DNA of 64,000 nucleotides from Massilia forsythiae (GCF_012849555.1 NZ_CP051685.1:5146001-5210000); one strand, 5' to 3'. Shown: positions 9,191-17,325, counted from the stretch's first letter. A program made the numbers and translations. Notes: generated by a model not told the origin, from the letters alone.

Positions 9191-10453
9191 TCAGCCTCGC
9201 CGCGCCTGCGCCAGCACGTCCTGGTACAAACGCCGGTAGCGCGCGGCGGTCGCCGGCCAGCTGTGCTGCGCCGCCGCCTGGGCCGCGGCGGCTTGCCCCA
9301 GCGCCGGCAACAGTGCGGGCCGGGCCAGCAGCCGCGCCAGCGTCTCCGCCAGCGCATGCCGGCTGCCGGCACGAAACAGCATGGCGCTGTGGCCGTGCAC
9401 CAGCAGTTCGCGGTGGCAGGCGATGTCGGAAGCGACGATGGCGCAGCCCTGCGCCATGGCATTGAGCAGATGGCGCGACGCCACCGGCGTGGACGCGCTG
9501 CACAGCGCCGGAAACACCGCGATGTCCGCGCGCGGCAGCAGGTCCGCCACCCGGCGCGACGGCATGGCGCCGGTGACTGCCACGCGGCCGCGCATGGCGG
9601 ACGCGCCGATGCGCCGGGCGAGTTCGTCCTCGCGCGCGCCGCCGCCGGCCACCACCACGCGCAGCGCGGGATGACGGCGCCGCAGCGCCGGCAGCACCGC
9701 CAGCAGCAGGTCGATGCCGGCCTCGCGTTCGAGGCCGCCCGCATGGGCCAGCAGCGGCGCGTCCGCCAGGCCGGGCGGCGCGGGATCGCGGCGCGGGGTG
9801 CCCGCGAATTCGGCGGCCGGCGGAATCACCCGGATGCGCCGTCCGCCGAGGCCGGCGCCGCGCAGAGCCGCGCGTAATTCGGCGCTGGACGCCGCCAGGG
9901 CGCCGGCGCGCTCCAGCGCCCAGCGTTCCCAGGACGGCAGCGTGCGGTCGGCGGCGCGGCGCCCGGCTTCCGCCACCGCCGGCAGGCGGGCGCCGCACAG
10001 CGCCGGGAATGCCGCCATCGCCGTCCCGTGCCCGGCATGCACGTGGATCAGGTCGGGCCGGGTCAGGCGCGCCACCCGGCGCACGCGCAGGGCGAACGCC
10101 GCCATCGCCGCCGCCCGCGACAGCGCCGGCGCATGGCGCGCGGGCAGGCGTTGCAGCACGGCGGCAGGCAGCCAGGCCGGTGCGGCGGTGCGGTAGATGT
10201 GCCAGCCGGGGTCGGGTAGGTTGGCATCGCACCGGCCTGGATGCGGCGCCGGCGCGGCGCCGTGCGGCGTGGCGTCGGCGCAGACAGCAGAAAGACCCGG
10301 CAGGGCAGAAAGGCTGGGCACGGCAAGGCAGGGCGCCGCCAGGTGCACGGTCTGCACGCCTTGGGCGCGCAGCTGCTCGATCAGCGCCAGCGTGCGGCTG
10401 CGGTAATCGGTCGGGCGCAGCACGGCCGCATCGAGCAGGTGCAGCACGCGCAT
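9191..10453 (-). CDS. glycosyltransferase family 4-like protein
   Basis: 420 aa, GT-B fold. The N-terminal domain starts MRVLHLLDAAV; the C-terminal domain has LLAHAGGLEREAGIDLLLAVL and ADIAVFPAL. In most GT4 enzymes a Glu pair brackets the donor-sugar loop (EG..E-AMA). Here that stretch reads ASTPVASRHLLNAMAQG, so both glutamates appear to be missing and activity may be altered. The ATG shares one base with the stop of the upstream glycosyltransferase (TGATG), implying translational coupling. Donor and acceptor are unknown; envelope or exopolysaccharide assembly is likely from the partner gene. Confidence 0.75.
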   Translation of the reverse strand: MRVLHLLDAAVLRPTDYRSRTLALIEQLRAQGVQTVHLAAPCLAVPSLSALPGLSAVCADATPHGAAPAPHPGRCDANLPDPGWHIYRTAAPAWLPAAVLQRLPARHAPALSRAAAMAAFALRVRRVARLTRPDLIHVHAGHGTAMAAFPALCGARLPAVAEAGRRAADRTLPSWERWALERAGALAASSAELRAALRGAGLGGRRIRVIPPAAEFAGTPRRDPAPPGLADAPLLAHAGGLEREAGIDLLLAVLPALRRRHPALRVVVAGGGAREDELARRIGASAMRGRVAVTGAMPSRRVADLLPRADIAVFPALCSASTPVASRHLLNAMAQGCAIVASDIACHRELLVHGHSAMLFRAGSRHALAETLARLLARPALLPALGQAAAAQAAAQHSWPATAARYRRLYQDVLAQARRG

Positions 10454-11784
10454 CAAGGCTCCCGCCCGGCCGCGCCGCCAGCGCCGCCGGCGCCGGACGG
10501 GCCGAGGCCGGCCATCCTGCCGGCCTGCCCGGCGCTGCCGTGGGCCGGGGCGGCATCCGGCGATCCGGCCAGGCTGTCGGTCAGGTTGTCGTAGATGGCG
10601 AGGTAGTCGCGCGCCATGGCCGGGATGCTGTGGCGCGCGATCACCTGGCTGCGCGCGCGCGCGCCGTGGCGCAGCGCCATCTCGGGGATGCGGCAATAGT
10701 CGGCGATGGCGGCGGCCAGCAGTTCCGGCTGTAGCGGCGGCACCAGGATGCCGGTGAAGCCCGGATGCACCAGTTCCGTATTCCCGCCGACCGCGTTGGC
10801 CACCACCGGCAAGCCGCTCGCCATCGCTTCCAGGATGGCGTTGGCGCGGTCCTCGGCGGGCGCGGGCAGCACGAACAGGTCCATCGCCCGCAGCAGCTGG
10901 GCGGTGTCGGCGCGCGCGCCCGGCAGCCAGGCGCGCTGGGCGGCGCCGGCGCGGTTCAGCAGCGCCTGGCATTCGGCGCGCTCCGGCCCCTCGCCGGCGA
11001 TCAGCAGGCGCAGGCGCGCATGCGCGGGGTGGGGAGAGGCGATCAGCCGCAGGAATGCCTCGACCAGGGTCGCATGGCCGCCGTGCTCGTCCATGGCGCC
11101 CACGCAGCCGATCACGAACACGTTGTCCTGCATGAAGCCGGGCGGGCCGACCGCGGCCGCCGGCCCCAGGCGCGGGTGGAACTGCACGCTGTCGACGCCG
11201 TTGGCGATCTGCGAGACGCGCGCCGGCTCGGCGCCGACCGAGTCGACCAGCCACTGTTCCAGGTCGCAGCTGACGGCGATGACGTGGTCGATCAGCGGAT
11301 ACAGCAGCTTGCGCAGCAGGCGTGCCCCCAGGCGGCCGCCGCTGTCGTGCAGGGCACGCCGGTGTTCGGCGTGCACCCGCAGCGGCACCCCGGCCAGGGC
11401 CGCCACCACCTGGGCCAGCAGGCCGGCGCGGTTGCGCGTGTGGACCAGGTCGGGGCGCAGCCGCCGCAGGGCGCGGAACATGCGCAGGTAATGCAGCGGA
11501 TCGCGGCCTTCGCCCTTGTGCAGGTTGACGATCTCGACGCCTTGCGTCAGCGCCCCGGCCTGGTCGCCGCCGCGCTCGTGCAGGCAGACGACGGCGTGGC
11601 GGTAGCGCTCGCGCGGCAGGTGGCGGATCAGCTCGAGCAGGCCGTTTTCGCGATGCGCACCGTCGAACGTGTCGACCAGGTGCACGATGAGCCGCGACGC
11701 GGGTTGCACGCCGGGTTGCTCGCCGGAGGGCGAGGGGTCATCCGGAAAGGGCGGCGCGACGCCGGCGGAATCCTTGGCGCCCAT
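10453..11784 (-). CDS. sugar transferase, PEP-CTERM/EpsH1-associated type (TIGR03088-like)
   Basis: 443 aa, GT4 family. After a ~30-residue Pro-rich leader it reads RLIVHLVDTFDGAHRENGLLE, then RYRHAVVCLHERGG, LRPDLVHTRNRAGLLAQ and HVIAVSCDLEQWLVD. These match what I recall of the sugar transferases found with exosortase/EpsH polysaccharide loci. The donor loop retains both glutamates (AEDRANAILEAMASG). No exosortase, PEP-CTERM protein or polymer-export gene lies in this window, so this two-gene unit is separated from any such locus. The product would act in the cytoplasm on a lipid-linked acceptor. Confidence 0.8.
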   Translation of the reverse strand: MGAKDSAGVAPPFPDDPSPSGEQPGVQPASRLIVHLVDTFDGAHRENGLLELIRHLPRERYRHAVVCLHERGGDQAGALTQGVEIVNLHKGEGRDPLHYLRMFRALRRLRPDLVHTRNRAGLLAQVVAALAGVPLRVHAEHRRALHDSGGRLGARLLRKLLYPLIDHVIAVSCDLEQWLVDSVGAEPARVSQIANGVDSVQFHPRLGPAAAVGPPGFMQDNVFVIGCVGAMDEHGGHATLVEAFLRLIASPHPAHARLRLLIAGEGPERAECQALLNRAGAAQRAWLPGARADTAQLLRAMDLFVLPAPAEDRANAILEAMASGLPVVANAVGGNTELVHPGFTGILVPPLQPELLAAAIADYCRIPEMALRHGARARSQVIARHSIPAMARDYLAIYDNLTDSLAGSPDAAPAHGSAGQAGRMAGLGPSGAGGAGGAAGREP

Positions 11785-12179
11785 GCTTCATCCATGGGTC
11801 CGTGCCCAATGCCGGCATGCGCGTGCTGGAAACGTGGCGGAAGGCGCATGGCGGTGGTGGCGGATCATGTCGGGCTGCTCCATGCTCGGGTCGGAAGGGC
11901 GCGCGGAATGGTTTCCAGCGCATGGAAGCCATTATATTGCGCTGCAAAGGCGGGTTTTTTTCGCTCTCCAGCGCCGTTGACTGGTCTCAAAAACTGCCTG
12001 GATAGAGGCGCAATCGACGCAAAACCTGTGTCGCCGACGCCTTGGCGTCGCCGGACAGCGATCCGCGCCACGTACAAGCCGTATCATTTTGTACATGGTT
12101 CGCCGCCGCACGGAAGCGCTGGCCGATCGCGTCCAGAATGGGGGTTCTTTGATGAATCAAGAACCATGAGGATACGCAT
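11785..12179. other. intergenic region with two inverted repeats
   Basis: This ~395-bp gap separates divergent genes. It holds a 7-bp inverted repeat CGACGCC/GGCGTCG with a 2-base loop (12035-12050). A longer imperfect palindrome GGTTCTTTGAT/ATCAAGAACC (12143-12165) lies just ahead of the stress-protein gene. The second could be an operator; no -35/-10 pair is convincing. A GAGGA box (12168-12172) serves the gene at 12180. Confidence 0.4.
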
Positions 12180-12677
12180 ATGACCACGCACGACAGCAGC
12201 AACATCGCCGAAATGGCATCCAAGATCAGCGACGTTCGCTTCCCGATGTTCGTCTGGCAAGACCAGCACGGCCACCTGCTCAGCCAGCCGATGACCAAGG
12301 AAAAGGTCGACGACCAGGGCGGCATCTGGTTCTTCACCTCGACCCAGACCGGCCTGTGGAACTGCATCGGTCCGCGTCCGCTGGTCAACCTGGCGTTCTC
12401 GGAGCCGGACGACAGCCTGTACGTGTCGATCAGCGGCACCGCCGAGCGCGTGGTCGACCGCGAGAAAATCCGCGCCATGTGGAATGCCGGCGCCCAGGCC
12501 TGGTTCCCGGCCGGCCCGGACGACGAGCACGCCGTACTGATCCGCGTCGACCCGCACTCGGCCGAGTACTGGGACACCCACGACAGCAAGATGGTGCAGC
12601 TGTTCGCCATGGCCAAGGCCGCCATCACCGGCGACAAGCCGGACCTGGACAGCGACCACAAGACCGTGATGCTGTAA
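12180..12677 (+). CDS. pyridoxamine 5'-phosphate oxidase-like general stress protein
   Basis: 165 aa with an FMN-binding split-barrel fold, resembling the general stress protein 26 family. Seen are VRFPMFVWQDQHGHLLSQPM at the N-terminus, GGIWFFTSTQTG, VNLAFSEPDDSLYVSISGTAERV and the C-terminal EYWDTHDSKMVQLF. Family members bind flavin or deazaflavin and are often induced by stress; the exact reaction is not predictable. It has a good GAGGA ribosome site and an inverted repeat immediately upstream that may regulate it. It is a single-gene unit. Confidence 0.8.
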   Translation: MTTHDSSNIAEMASKISDVRFPMFVWQDQHGHLLSQPMTKEKVDDQGGIWFFTSTQTGLWNCIGPRPLVNLAFSEPDDSLYVSISGTAERVVDREKIRAMWNAGAQAWFPAGPDDEHAVLIRVDPHSAEYWDTHDSKMVQLFAMAKAAITGDKPDLDSDHKTVML

Positions 12678-12698
12678 TCGCGGCGGCAACGCCGGATT

Positions 12699-12716
12699 CG
12701 CCCTCCACGGAGGGCG
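12699..12716 (+). terminator. short hairpin after stress gene
   Basis: CGCCCTCC and GGAGGGCG form a perfect 8-bp stem with only two intervening bases (effectively a 4-base loop), 22 bases after the stop of the stress-protein gene. There is no U-run, so a termination role is only possible. Confidence 0.35.
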
Positions 12717-12756
12717 GTAGTATTGCTGCACCGATCCTGATGTCTGCATCGGTCCG

Positions 12757-12806
12757 TAGGGTGGACGTGGCCGGCGAGGCGGCTTCGCCGTCCACGCGTT
12801 CATCCG
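12757..12806 (+). repeat. REP-like element (copy B)
   Basis: GTGGACG (12761-12767) pairs with CGTCCAC (12789-12795) around an inner GGCGAGGC/GCTTCGCC hairpin. The right half contains the 18-mer TCGCCGTCCACGCGTTCA (12785-12802), identical to the right arm of copy A at 3162-3179. It lies between the stress gene and pnuC. Confidence 0.65.
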
Positions 12807-12888
12807 GCCCCAACGCATCCGGTCGTTCCACCTTGCAATAAACACAGCTTGTGGCGTACAGTACGCGCTTCTCTCGACAGGAGCCGCA

Positions 12889-12918
12889 ATGGCGCAGCGC
12901 ACGCAGGGCAAGGCATGA
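12889..12918 (+). CDS. putative 9-residue leader peptide overlapping pnuC start
   Basis: A mini-ORF coding MAQRTQGKA follows an AGGAG box (12879-12883) at five-base spacing. Its TGA overlaps the ATG of pnuC (ATGA). pnuC itself has no strong ribosome site, so this peptide may bring ribosomes to pnuC by coupling. It could also be chance, with the AGGAG belonging to a differently started protein. Confidence 0.35.
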   Translation: MAQRTQGKA

Positions 12919-13535
12919 TCTCCGCATTGGAACTGGCCGCCAACGCCTTCACCGCGGCCGCCATCGTGCTGGCCGGCCGCAACAACGTCTACACCTGGTG
13001 GACCGGCATCGTCGGCTGCACCCTGTTCGGCGCCCTGTACCTGCAAAACCACCTGTACGCCGACGTCACGCTGCAGGTATTCTTCGTCCTCACCAGCGTG
13101 TATGGCTGGTGGAAATGGCTGCGCGGCGCCCACGGCGAGCCGCTGCCGATCACCCATGCGACGCGCTCCACGCTGGGCTGGACCGCCGGCGCCGGCATCG
13201 CTGCCACGCTGGCCTACGGCACGCTACTGCACGCCACCACCGACGCCTACGCACCGTTCCCGGATTCGACCGTGCTCGTCTTCTCCATCATCGGCCAGGT
13301 GCTGATGATGCAGCGCCGCGTCGAGAACTGGTCCTTCTGGGTGCTGGTCAATACCATCGCCGTGCCGCTGTACGCCAGCCGTGGACTGGTGCTGACCAGC
13401 GTGCTGTACGCCGGCTTCTGGGTCAATGCCATCGTTTCCTGGCGCAACTGGCGCCGGCTGGCGCGCGCTGCAGCAGCCGCCAGCGCGGCCGCTGCCGTCG
13501 TCCCTTCCTCGTCCACCGAAAGACTGTCCTCATGA
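12915..13535 (+). CDS. pnuC: nicotinamide riboside transporter PnuC family
   Basis: 206 aa inner-membrane protein with about six to seven hydrophobic segments. PnuC proteins carry nicotinamide riboside (paralogues carry thiamine or riboflavin) by facilitated diffusion. Typical features seen are NVYTWWTGIVGC near the N-terminus, SVYGWWKWLRG in the middle and NWSFWVLVNTIAVPLYASRG towards the end. The start at 12915 excludes a GTG-started extension with no family resemblance. Its stop overlaps the ATG of the following amidohydrolase. Salvage uptake would complement the nad genes upstream, though thiamine cannot be excluded. Confidence 0.87.
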   Translation: MISALELAANAFTAAAIVLAGRNNVYTWWTGIVGCTLFGALYLQNHLYADVTLQVFFVLTSVYGWWKWLRGAHGEPLPITHATRSTLGWTAGAGIAATLAYGTLLHATTDAYAPFPDSTVLVFSIIGQVLMMQRRVENWSFWVLVNTIAVPLYASRGLVLTSVLYAGFWVNAIVSWRNWRRLARAAAAASAAAAVVPSSSTERLSS

Positions 13536-14878
13536 ACTTCCGATTGCGCGCGGCCGTGCTGGCCGCGCTGGGCGCCGCCGCGTCCATCTCGTCCATCGAC
13601 GCCGGCGCCGCCGCTCAGGGCGGCACGCCGCCGGCGCTCGCGCAGCCGTCCGCCCAGGCCGTCACCGCCATCCGCGCCGGCCGCCTGGTCGACGTGGTCG
13701 CCGGCAAGGTGCTGGCCGACCAGGTCATCCTGGTCAGCGGCGAGCGCATCCTGTCGGTCGGCCCGGCCGCCGGCGCCGTCGTTCCGGCCGGCGCCCGCAT
13801 CGTCGACCTGTCCGGCGCCACCGTGCTGCCGGGGCTGGTCGACGCCCACGTGCACCTGACCGGCGACCCCACGCTGCACGGCTACCAGTCGCTGGGCGTG
13901 TCCGACATCCGCGCCGCCATGTACGGCGCGCACGCGGCGCAAGTGACGCTGGCGGCCGGCTTCACCACGGTGCGCAACGTCGGCGCCGGCGGCTTCGGCG
14001 ACGTGGCCCTGCGCGACGCCATCGATGCCGGCGAGCTGCCCGGGCCGCGCATGCGCGTGGCCGGCTACGCGCTCGGCATCAAGGGCGGCCACTGCGACAA
14101 CAACCTGCTGCCCAACGATTTTCATTACGCCGAGCAGGGCGTGGCGGACGGCCCGTGGCAAGCGCGCGCCAAGGTGCGCGAGATGGCGAAATACGGCGCC
14201 GACACCATCAAGATCTGCGCTTCCGGCGGCGTGCTGTCCAAGGGCGACGAGGCGGGCGCCCAGCAATACACACTGGAAGAAATGCAGGCGATCGTCGAGG
14301 AAGCGCACAAGCTGGGCCGGCGCGTGGCCGCCCATGCGCACGGCGCCAGCAGCATCCGCGATGCCATCCTGGCCGGGGTCGACTCGGTCGAGCACGCCAG
14401 CCTGATCGACGACGAAGGCATCCGCCTGGCGCGCCAGAAGGGCACCTATCTCGTCATGGACATCTACAACGACGACTACATCCTGCAGGAAGGCGCGAAA
14501 GTCGGCATGCTGCCGGAGTCGCTGGAAAAGGAACGCAAGGTCGGCCAGGTCCAGCGCGACAACTTCCGCAAGGCCTGGCAGGCCGGCGTCAAGATGGCCT
14601 TCGGCACCGACGCCGGCGTCTACCCGCACGGCGACAATGCGCGCCAATTCCGCTACATGGTGCAGTACGGGATGACGCCGATGCAGGCGATCCGCGCCGC
14701 CACCATCGACGGCGCCGACCTGCTCGGCTGGAAGGACCGCATCGGCTCGGTCAGCGCCGGCAAGTTCGCCGACCTGATCGCGGTGCGGGGCGATCCGCTG
14801 GCCGATCCGGCCGAACTGACGCGCGTGCGCTTCGTCATGAAGGGCGGCACGGTGGTCAAGGACGCGGACGCGCGCTGA
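13532..14878 (+). CDS. exported metal-dependent amidohydrolase (imidazolonepropionase-like)
   Basis: 448 aa. Residues 1-28 form a signal peptide ending near AGAAAQ, so the product is periplasmic. The amidohydrolase (TIM-barrel) metal site is visible: HxH in LVDAHVHLTGD, a probable carbamylated Lys in DTIKICASGG, His in AAHAHGAS and SVEHASLI, and Asp in AFGTDAGVYPHGDN. It most resembles the subgroup with Xaa-Pro-dipeptidase-like and aryldialkylphosphatase-like enzymes; the substrate is unknown. Translation is coupled to pnuC through ATGA, hinting that it might act on something related to the transported compound. Confidence 0.85.
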   Translation: MNFRLRAAVLAALGAAASISSIDAGAAAQGGTPPALAQPSAQAVTAIRAGRLVDVVAGKVLADQVILVSGERILSVGPAAGAVVPAGARIVDLSGATVLPGLVDAHVHLTGDPTLHGYQSLGVSDIRAAMYGAHAAQVTLAAGFTTVRNVGAGGFGDVALRDAIDAGELPGPRMRVAGYALGIKGGHCDNNLLPNDFHYAEQGVADGPWQARAKVREMAKYGADTIKICASGGVLSKGDEAGAQQYTLEEMQAIVEEAHKLGRRVAAHAHGASSIRDAILAGVDSVEHASLIDDEGIRLARQKGTYLVMDIYNDDYILQEGAKVGMLPESLEKERKVGQVQRDNFRKAWQAGVKMAFGTDAGVYPHGDNARQFRYMVQYGMTPMQAIRAATIDGADLLGWKDRIGSVSAGKFADLIAVRGDPLADPAELTRVRFVMKGGTVVKDADAR

Positions 14879-14963
14879 GCGCGGTTGTTTTCCACTGGGT
14901 ATCGTCCGGGCGATCCCGGACCGCCATGCTAGGCTGCTGTTTTCAGCGAACCAGGAGCCCAGC

Positions 14964-15299
14964 ATGCCCCAAGACCGATTCCGAGCCTGTATCGAAGCCT
15001 GCTACGCCTGCGCCGCGGCGTGCGACCACTGTTCCAGCGCCTGCCTGCAGGAAGACGACGTCAAGATGATGGCGCGCTGCATTGCCCTCGACATGGATTG
15101 CGCCCAGCTCTGCCGCACGGCCGCCGCCTTCATGGCGCGCGGCAGCGACTCCGCACATGATCTGTGCCGCCTGTGCGCGGATGTCTGCGCCGCCTGCGCC
15201 GACGAGTGCGGCAAGCACGACATGGACCACTGCCAGGCCTGCGCCGCCGCCTGCCGGCGCTGTGCGGAAGAATGCCGGCGCATGGCGGGCGCCGCCTGA
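14964..15299 (+). CDS. four-helix-bundle copper-binding/storage protein (Csp3/DUF326-like)
   Basis: 111 aa with 19 cysteines, at 9, 13, 16, 20, 23, 27, 39, 46, 50, 68, 71, 75, 78, 82, 90, 93, 97, 100 and 104. They are spaced three or four apart, so they line the inside of a four-helix bundle. Csp proteins of this kind hold many Cu(I) ions. There is no signal peptide, which fits the cytosolic Csp3 type rather than exported Csp1. An AGGAG box lies six bases before the ATG. It stands alone; no copper regulator or exporter is adjacent. Confidence 0.88.
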   Translation: MPQDRFRACIEACYACAAACDHCSSACLQEDDVKMMARCIALDMDCAQLCRTAAAFMARGSDSAHDLCRLCADVCAACADECGKHDMDHCQACAAACRRCAEECRRMAGAA

Positions 15300-15300
15300 T

Positions 15301-15666
15301 TCAGTCCCGGCGCGGCGGCGCCAGGTCGCCTTCGTCCTGGTTGGCGCCGGTTTCCGGCGTGCCCAGTCCGGTCGAGCCGGGATCGGCCTGGTCGCTGCGC
15401 GTGTCCAGGTGGCCGCGGCCCATGGCGGTGGCGGCCGTATCGGCGCCCTCCGGCGCGGCTTGCGCCGGCGATGCGTCGCGGCCCTCGCCGCCGGCGCCAG
15501 GCTGAGGAGCCGCGCGCGGTGCGCTTTCGGCGTCCTTCGGCTTGGTCAGGGCTTCTCCGCCGCTGCCGCCGGTTTCCGCCATGGTTTCATGGGTCGGCGT
15601 CGCACCCTGTTCGCCGCTGGTGGTATGGCCGATGCTGGCGTCTGCATTCGCATTGTTCGTGCTCAT
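15301..15666 (-). CDS. small hydrophilic disordered protein, hypothetical
   Basis: 121 aa, rich in Gly, Ala, Glu, Thr and Pro with no hydrophobic segment and almost no aromatic residues, so probably disordered. It starts MSTNNANADASIGHTTSG. The ATG follows a GGAGAACATAC ribosome site. It ends one base from the convergent Csp gene. It lies 37 bases after the small gene at 15704, probably in one transcript. No family recognised. Confidence 0.6.
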   Translation of the reverse strand: MSTNNANADASIGHTTSGEQGATPTHETMAETGGSGGEALTKPKDAESAPRAAPQPGAGGEGRDASPAQAAPEGADTAATAMGRGHLDTRSDQADPGSTGLGTPETGANQDEGDLAPPRRD

Positions 15667-15703
15667 GTATGTTCTCCGGTTCGATTGAAGGTCTGCGCCG
15701 CGT

Positions 15704-15982
15704 TCACGCCTGGATCTCGGACGTGCCACCGCCGGCGCTGCCCGCCTCCTGCAACTGGTCCAGCGTCAGCCGGCGTTCGTTGAGGGCGGCCAGGATCGTT
15801 TTCAATTGTTCCTGGTCGGGTTCGATGTAGACGATGCGCTGCTCGATCTGGTTGTTCCAATAGGGCGTGTACGGCACGTCGGTTTCCGTCATGACCTTGG
15901 CGGCGAAGCTGCCGTCGTCCAGTTCGCCGAACAAGGTGATGCGGACGGTGTCCGGGGTGGTGTTGTTGACCGTGATGCTCAT
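15704..15982 (-). CDS. small conserved-looking protein, hypothetical
   Basis: 92 aa. The N-terminal half looks like beta strands (MSITVNNTTPDTVRITLFGE). The C-terminal half forms a probable helix ending in QLQEAGSAGGGTSEIQA. An AGGAAAG box precedes the ATG. I do not recognise the family. It is the first gene of a two-gene minus-strand unit. Confidence 0.6.
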   Translation of the reverse strand: MSITVNNTTPDTVRITLFGELDDGSFAAKVMTETDVPYTPYWNNQIEQRIVYIEPDQEQLKTILAALNERRLTLDQLQEAGSAGGGTSEIQA

Positions 15983-16110
15983 GCGCTTTCCTTCCGGCTG
16001 ATTGGTAAGTTGTCAGGGATTCATTGTCCCGTACGTCAAGGATGGCTGCAAACACGATTGGCCGGCGCCCGCGACGCACGCGCCCATACTGGCCACGGAG
16101 CAAGATGCTA

Positions 16111-16130
16111 TACTGTACATAGATACAGCA
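16111..16130 (+). promoter_or_regulatory. LexA-type SOS box
   Basis: TACTGTACATAGATACAGCA matches the CTGT-N8-ACAG LexA box of gamma- and beta-proteobacteria. CTGT is at 16113-16116 and ACAG at 16125-16128. It overlaps a TATACT -10-like box (16109-16114) and lies 17 bases before the recombinase ATG, the position expected for a repressor site. Confidence 0.7.
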
Positions 16131-16146
16131 TTTCCTTGTTCCTTCC

Positions 16147-17310
16147 ATGCCAGACTTCACGCCCATCGACCTCGGCCCCGCGGCTCCCGACGCCATCGTC
16201 AGCGCAGAAAGCGGGCGCCTGCACGTGAAGATGTACCGCGTCGCCGACGATGCGATCACCGAAGCCGGCACCGACATCGAGCTGGCGCGCGAATTCATCG
16301 CGCACGGCGAGCTGAGCGCCAAGTCGATCCAGAACAACCAGAAGGAGCTGTTCCGCTTCCTGACCTGGTGCCGCGAAGAGGCGCACAAGACGCTGGCCCA
16401 GCTCAACCTGGCCGACCTGAACGGCTACAAGGAATTCCTGCGCAATCCGCCGCCCGAATGGGTCTCGACCACCAAGTGGCCGCGCAGCGACCCGCGCTAC
16501 CGGCCGTTCACCGGTCCGCTCTCGGACGCCAGCCGGCGCCAGGCGCTGATCGCGGTGAAGGGCTTGCTGGGCTTCGCCGAGCAGACCGGCTACCTGCGGC
16601 GCAACCCCGGCGCGCTGGTGCGCAACGTGCGCGCGCCATCCAGCAGCCGCATCACGCGCTACCTGACGCAAGGCGCGATCGCGCTGGCGCTGCAGACCGT
16701 GTCGGCGCGCCCGGCCGAGACGCCGGCGGCGCTGCGCCGGCGCGCGCGCGACCGCTTCCTGCTGGTGGCGTTCGCCCATACCGGCGCGCGCCTGAACGAG
16801 ATCGTCGGTGCGGTGATGGGTTCGATCTACACCGAGGGCAACGGCCGCTGGTGGCTGGACGTGGTCGGCAAGGGCAGCAAGCCGCGCCGCCTGCCGGTGC
16901 CGCCCGACATGCTCGATGCGCTGCGCACCTACCGCGAAGCCTTCGGGCTGCCGCCGCAGGCCGGGCGCAGCGACCGCACGCCGCTGGTGCTGTCCAGCCG
17001 CAGCCGGGTGCCGGCGCGCATCACCGACGAGGCGGCATCGGAAGCGATCAAGGCGGTGTTCGCCGACGCCGCGCTGGCCGCCGACGCCCAGGGCGACGGC
17101 GACACCGCCGCCACGCTGCGCCACGCCTCGGCGCACTGGCTGCGCCATAGCATGCTGACCAACCACGCCAACAACGGCGTGCAGTTGAAGACCCTGCAGG
17201 ACACCGCCGGCCACGCCAGCATCGCCACCACGGCGGCCTACCTGCACAAGACCGACAACGAGCGCTACGACGAGATCATCGGTTCGGCGAGCGGCAGGGG
17301 CATCCTGTAG
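16147..17310 (+). CDS. tyrosine recombinase/integrase
   Basis: 387 aa. An N-terminal SAM-like core-binding domain (about 45-165) precedes a catalytic domain with the full active site: Arg215 in HTGARLNE, Lys in VVGKGSKPRR, His330-x-x-Arg333 in HWLRHS, His356 in GHASIATT and the nucleophile Tyr365 in AYLHK. It is not a close XerC or XerD by length and spacing. No phage genes, att repeats or tRNA lie nearby, so it is not clearly part of an element. The SOS box overlapping its probable promoter suggests induction after DNA damage. Confidence 0.88.
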   Translation: MPDFTPIDLGPAAPDAIVSAESGRLHVKMYRVADDAITEAGTDIELAREFIAHGELSAKSIQNNQKELFRFLTWCREEAHKTLAQLNLADLNGYKEFLRNPPPEWVSTTKWPRSDPRYRPFTGPLSDASRRQALIAVKGLLGFAEQTGYLRRNPGALVRNVRAPSSSRITRYLTQGAIALALQTVSARPAETPAALRRRARDRFLLVAFAHTGARLNEIVGAVMGSIYTEGNGRWWLDVVGKGSKPRRLPVPPDMLDALRTYREAFGLPPQAGRSDRTPLVLSSRSRVPARITDEAASEAIKAVFADAALAADAQGDGDTAATLRHASAHWLRHSMLTNHANNGVQLKTLQDTAGHASIATTAAYLHKTDNERYDEIIGSASGRGIL

Positions 17311-17325
17311 CGGCTTGTGTAAATA

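Noticed and set aside
16147..17310. Recombinase as XerC or XerD for the nearby dif
   Set aside because: It is longer than XerC/D (~300 aa), has extra segments between core motifs, and SOS control would be unusual for housekeeping Xer proteins.
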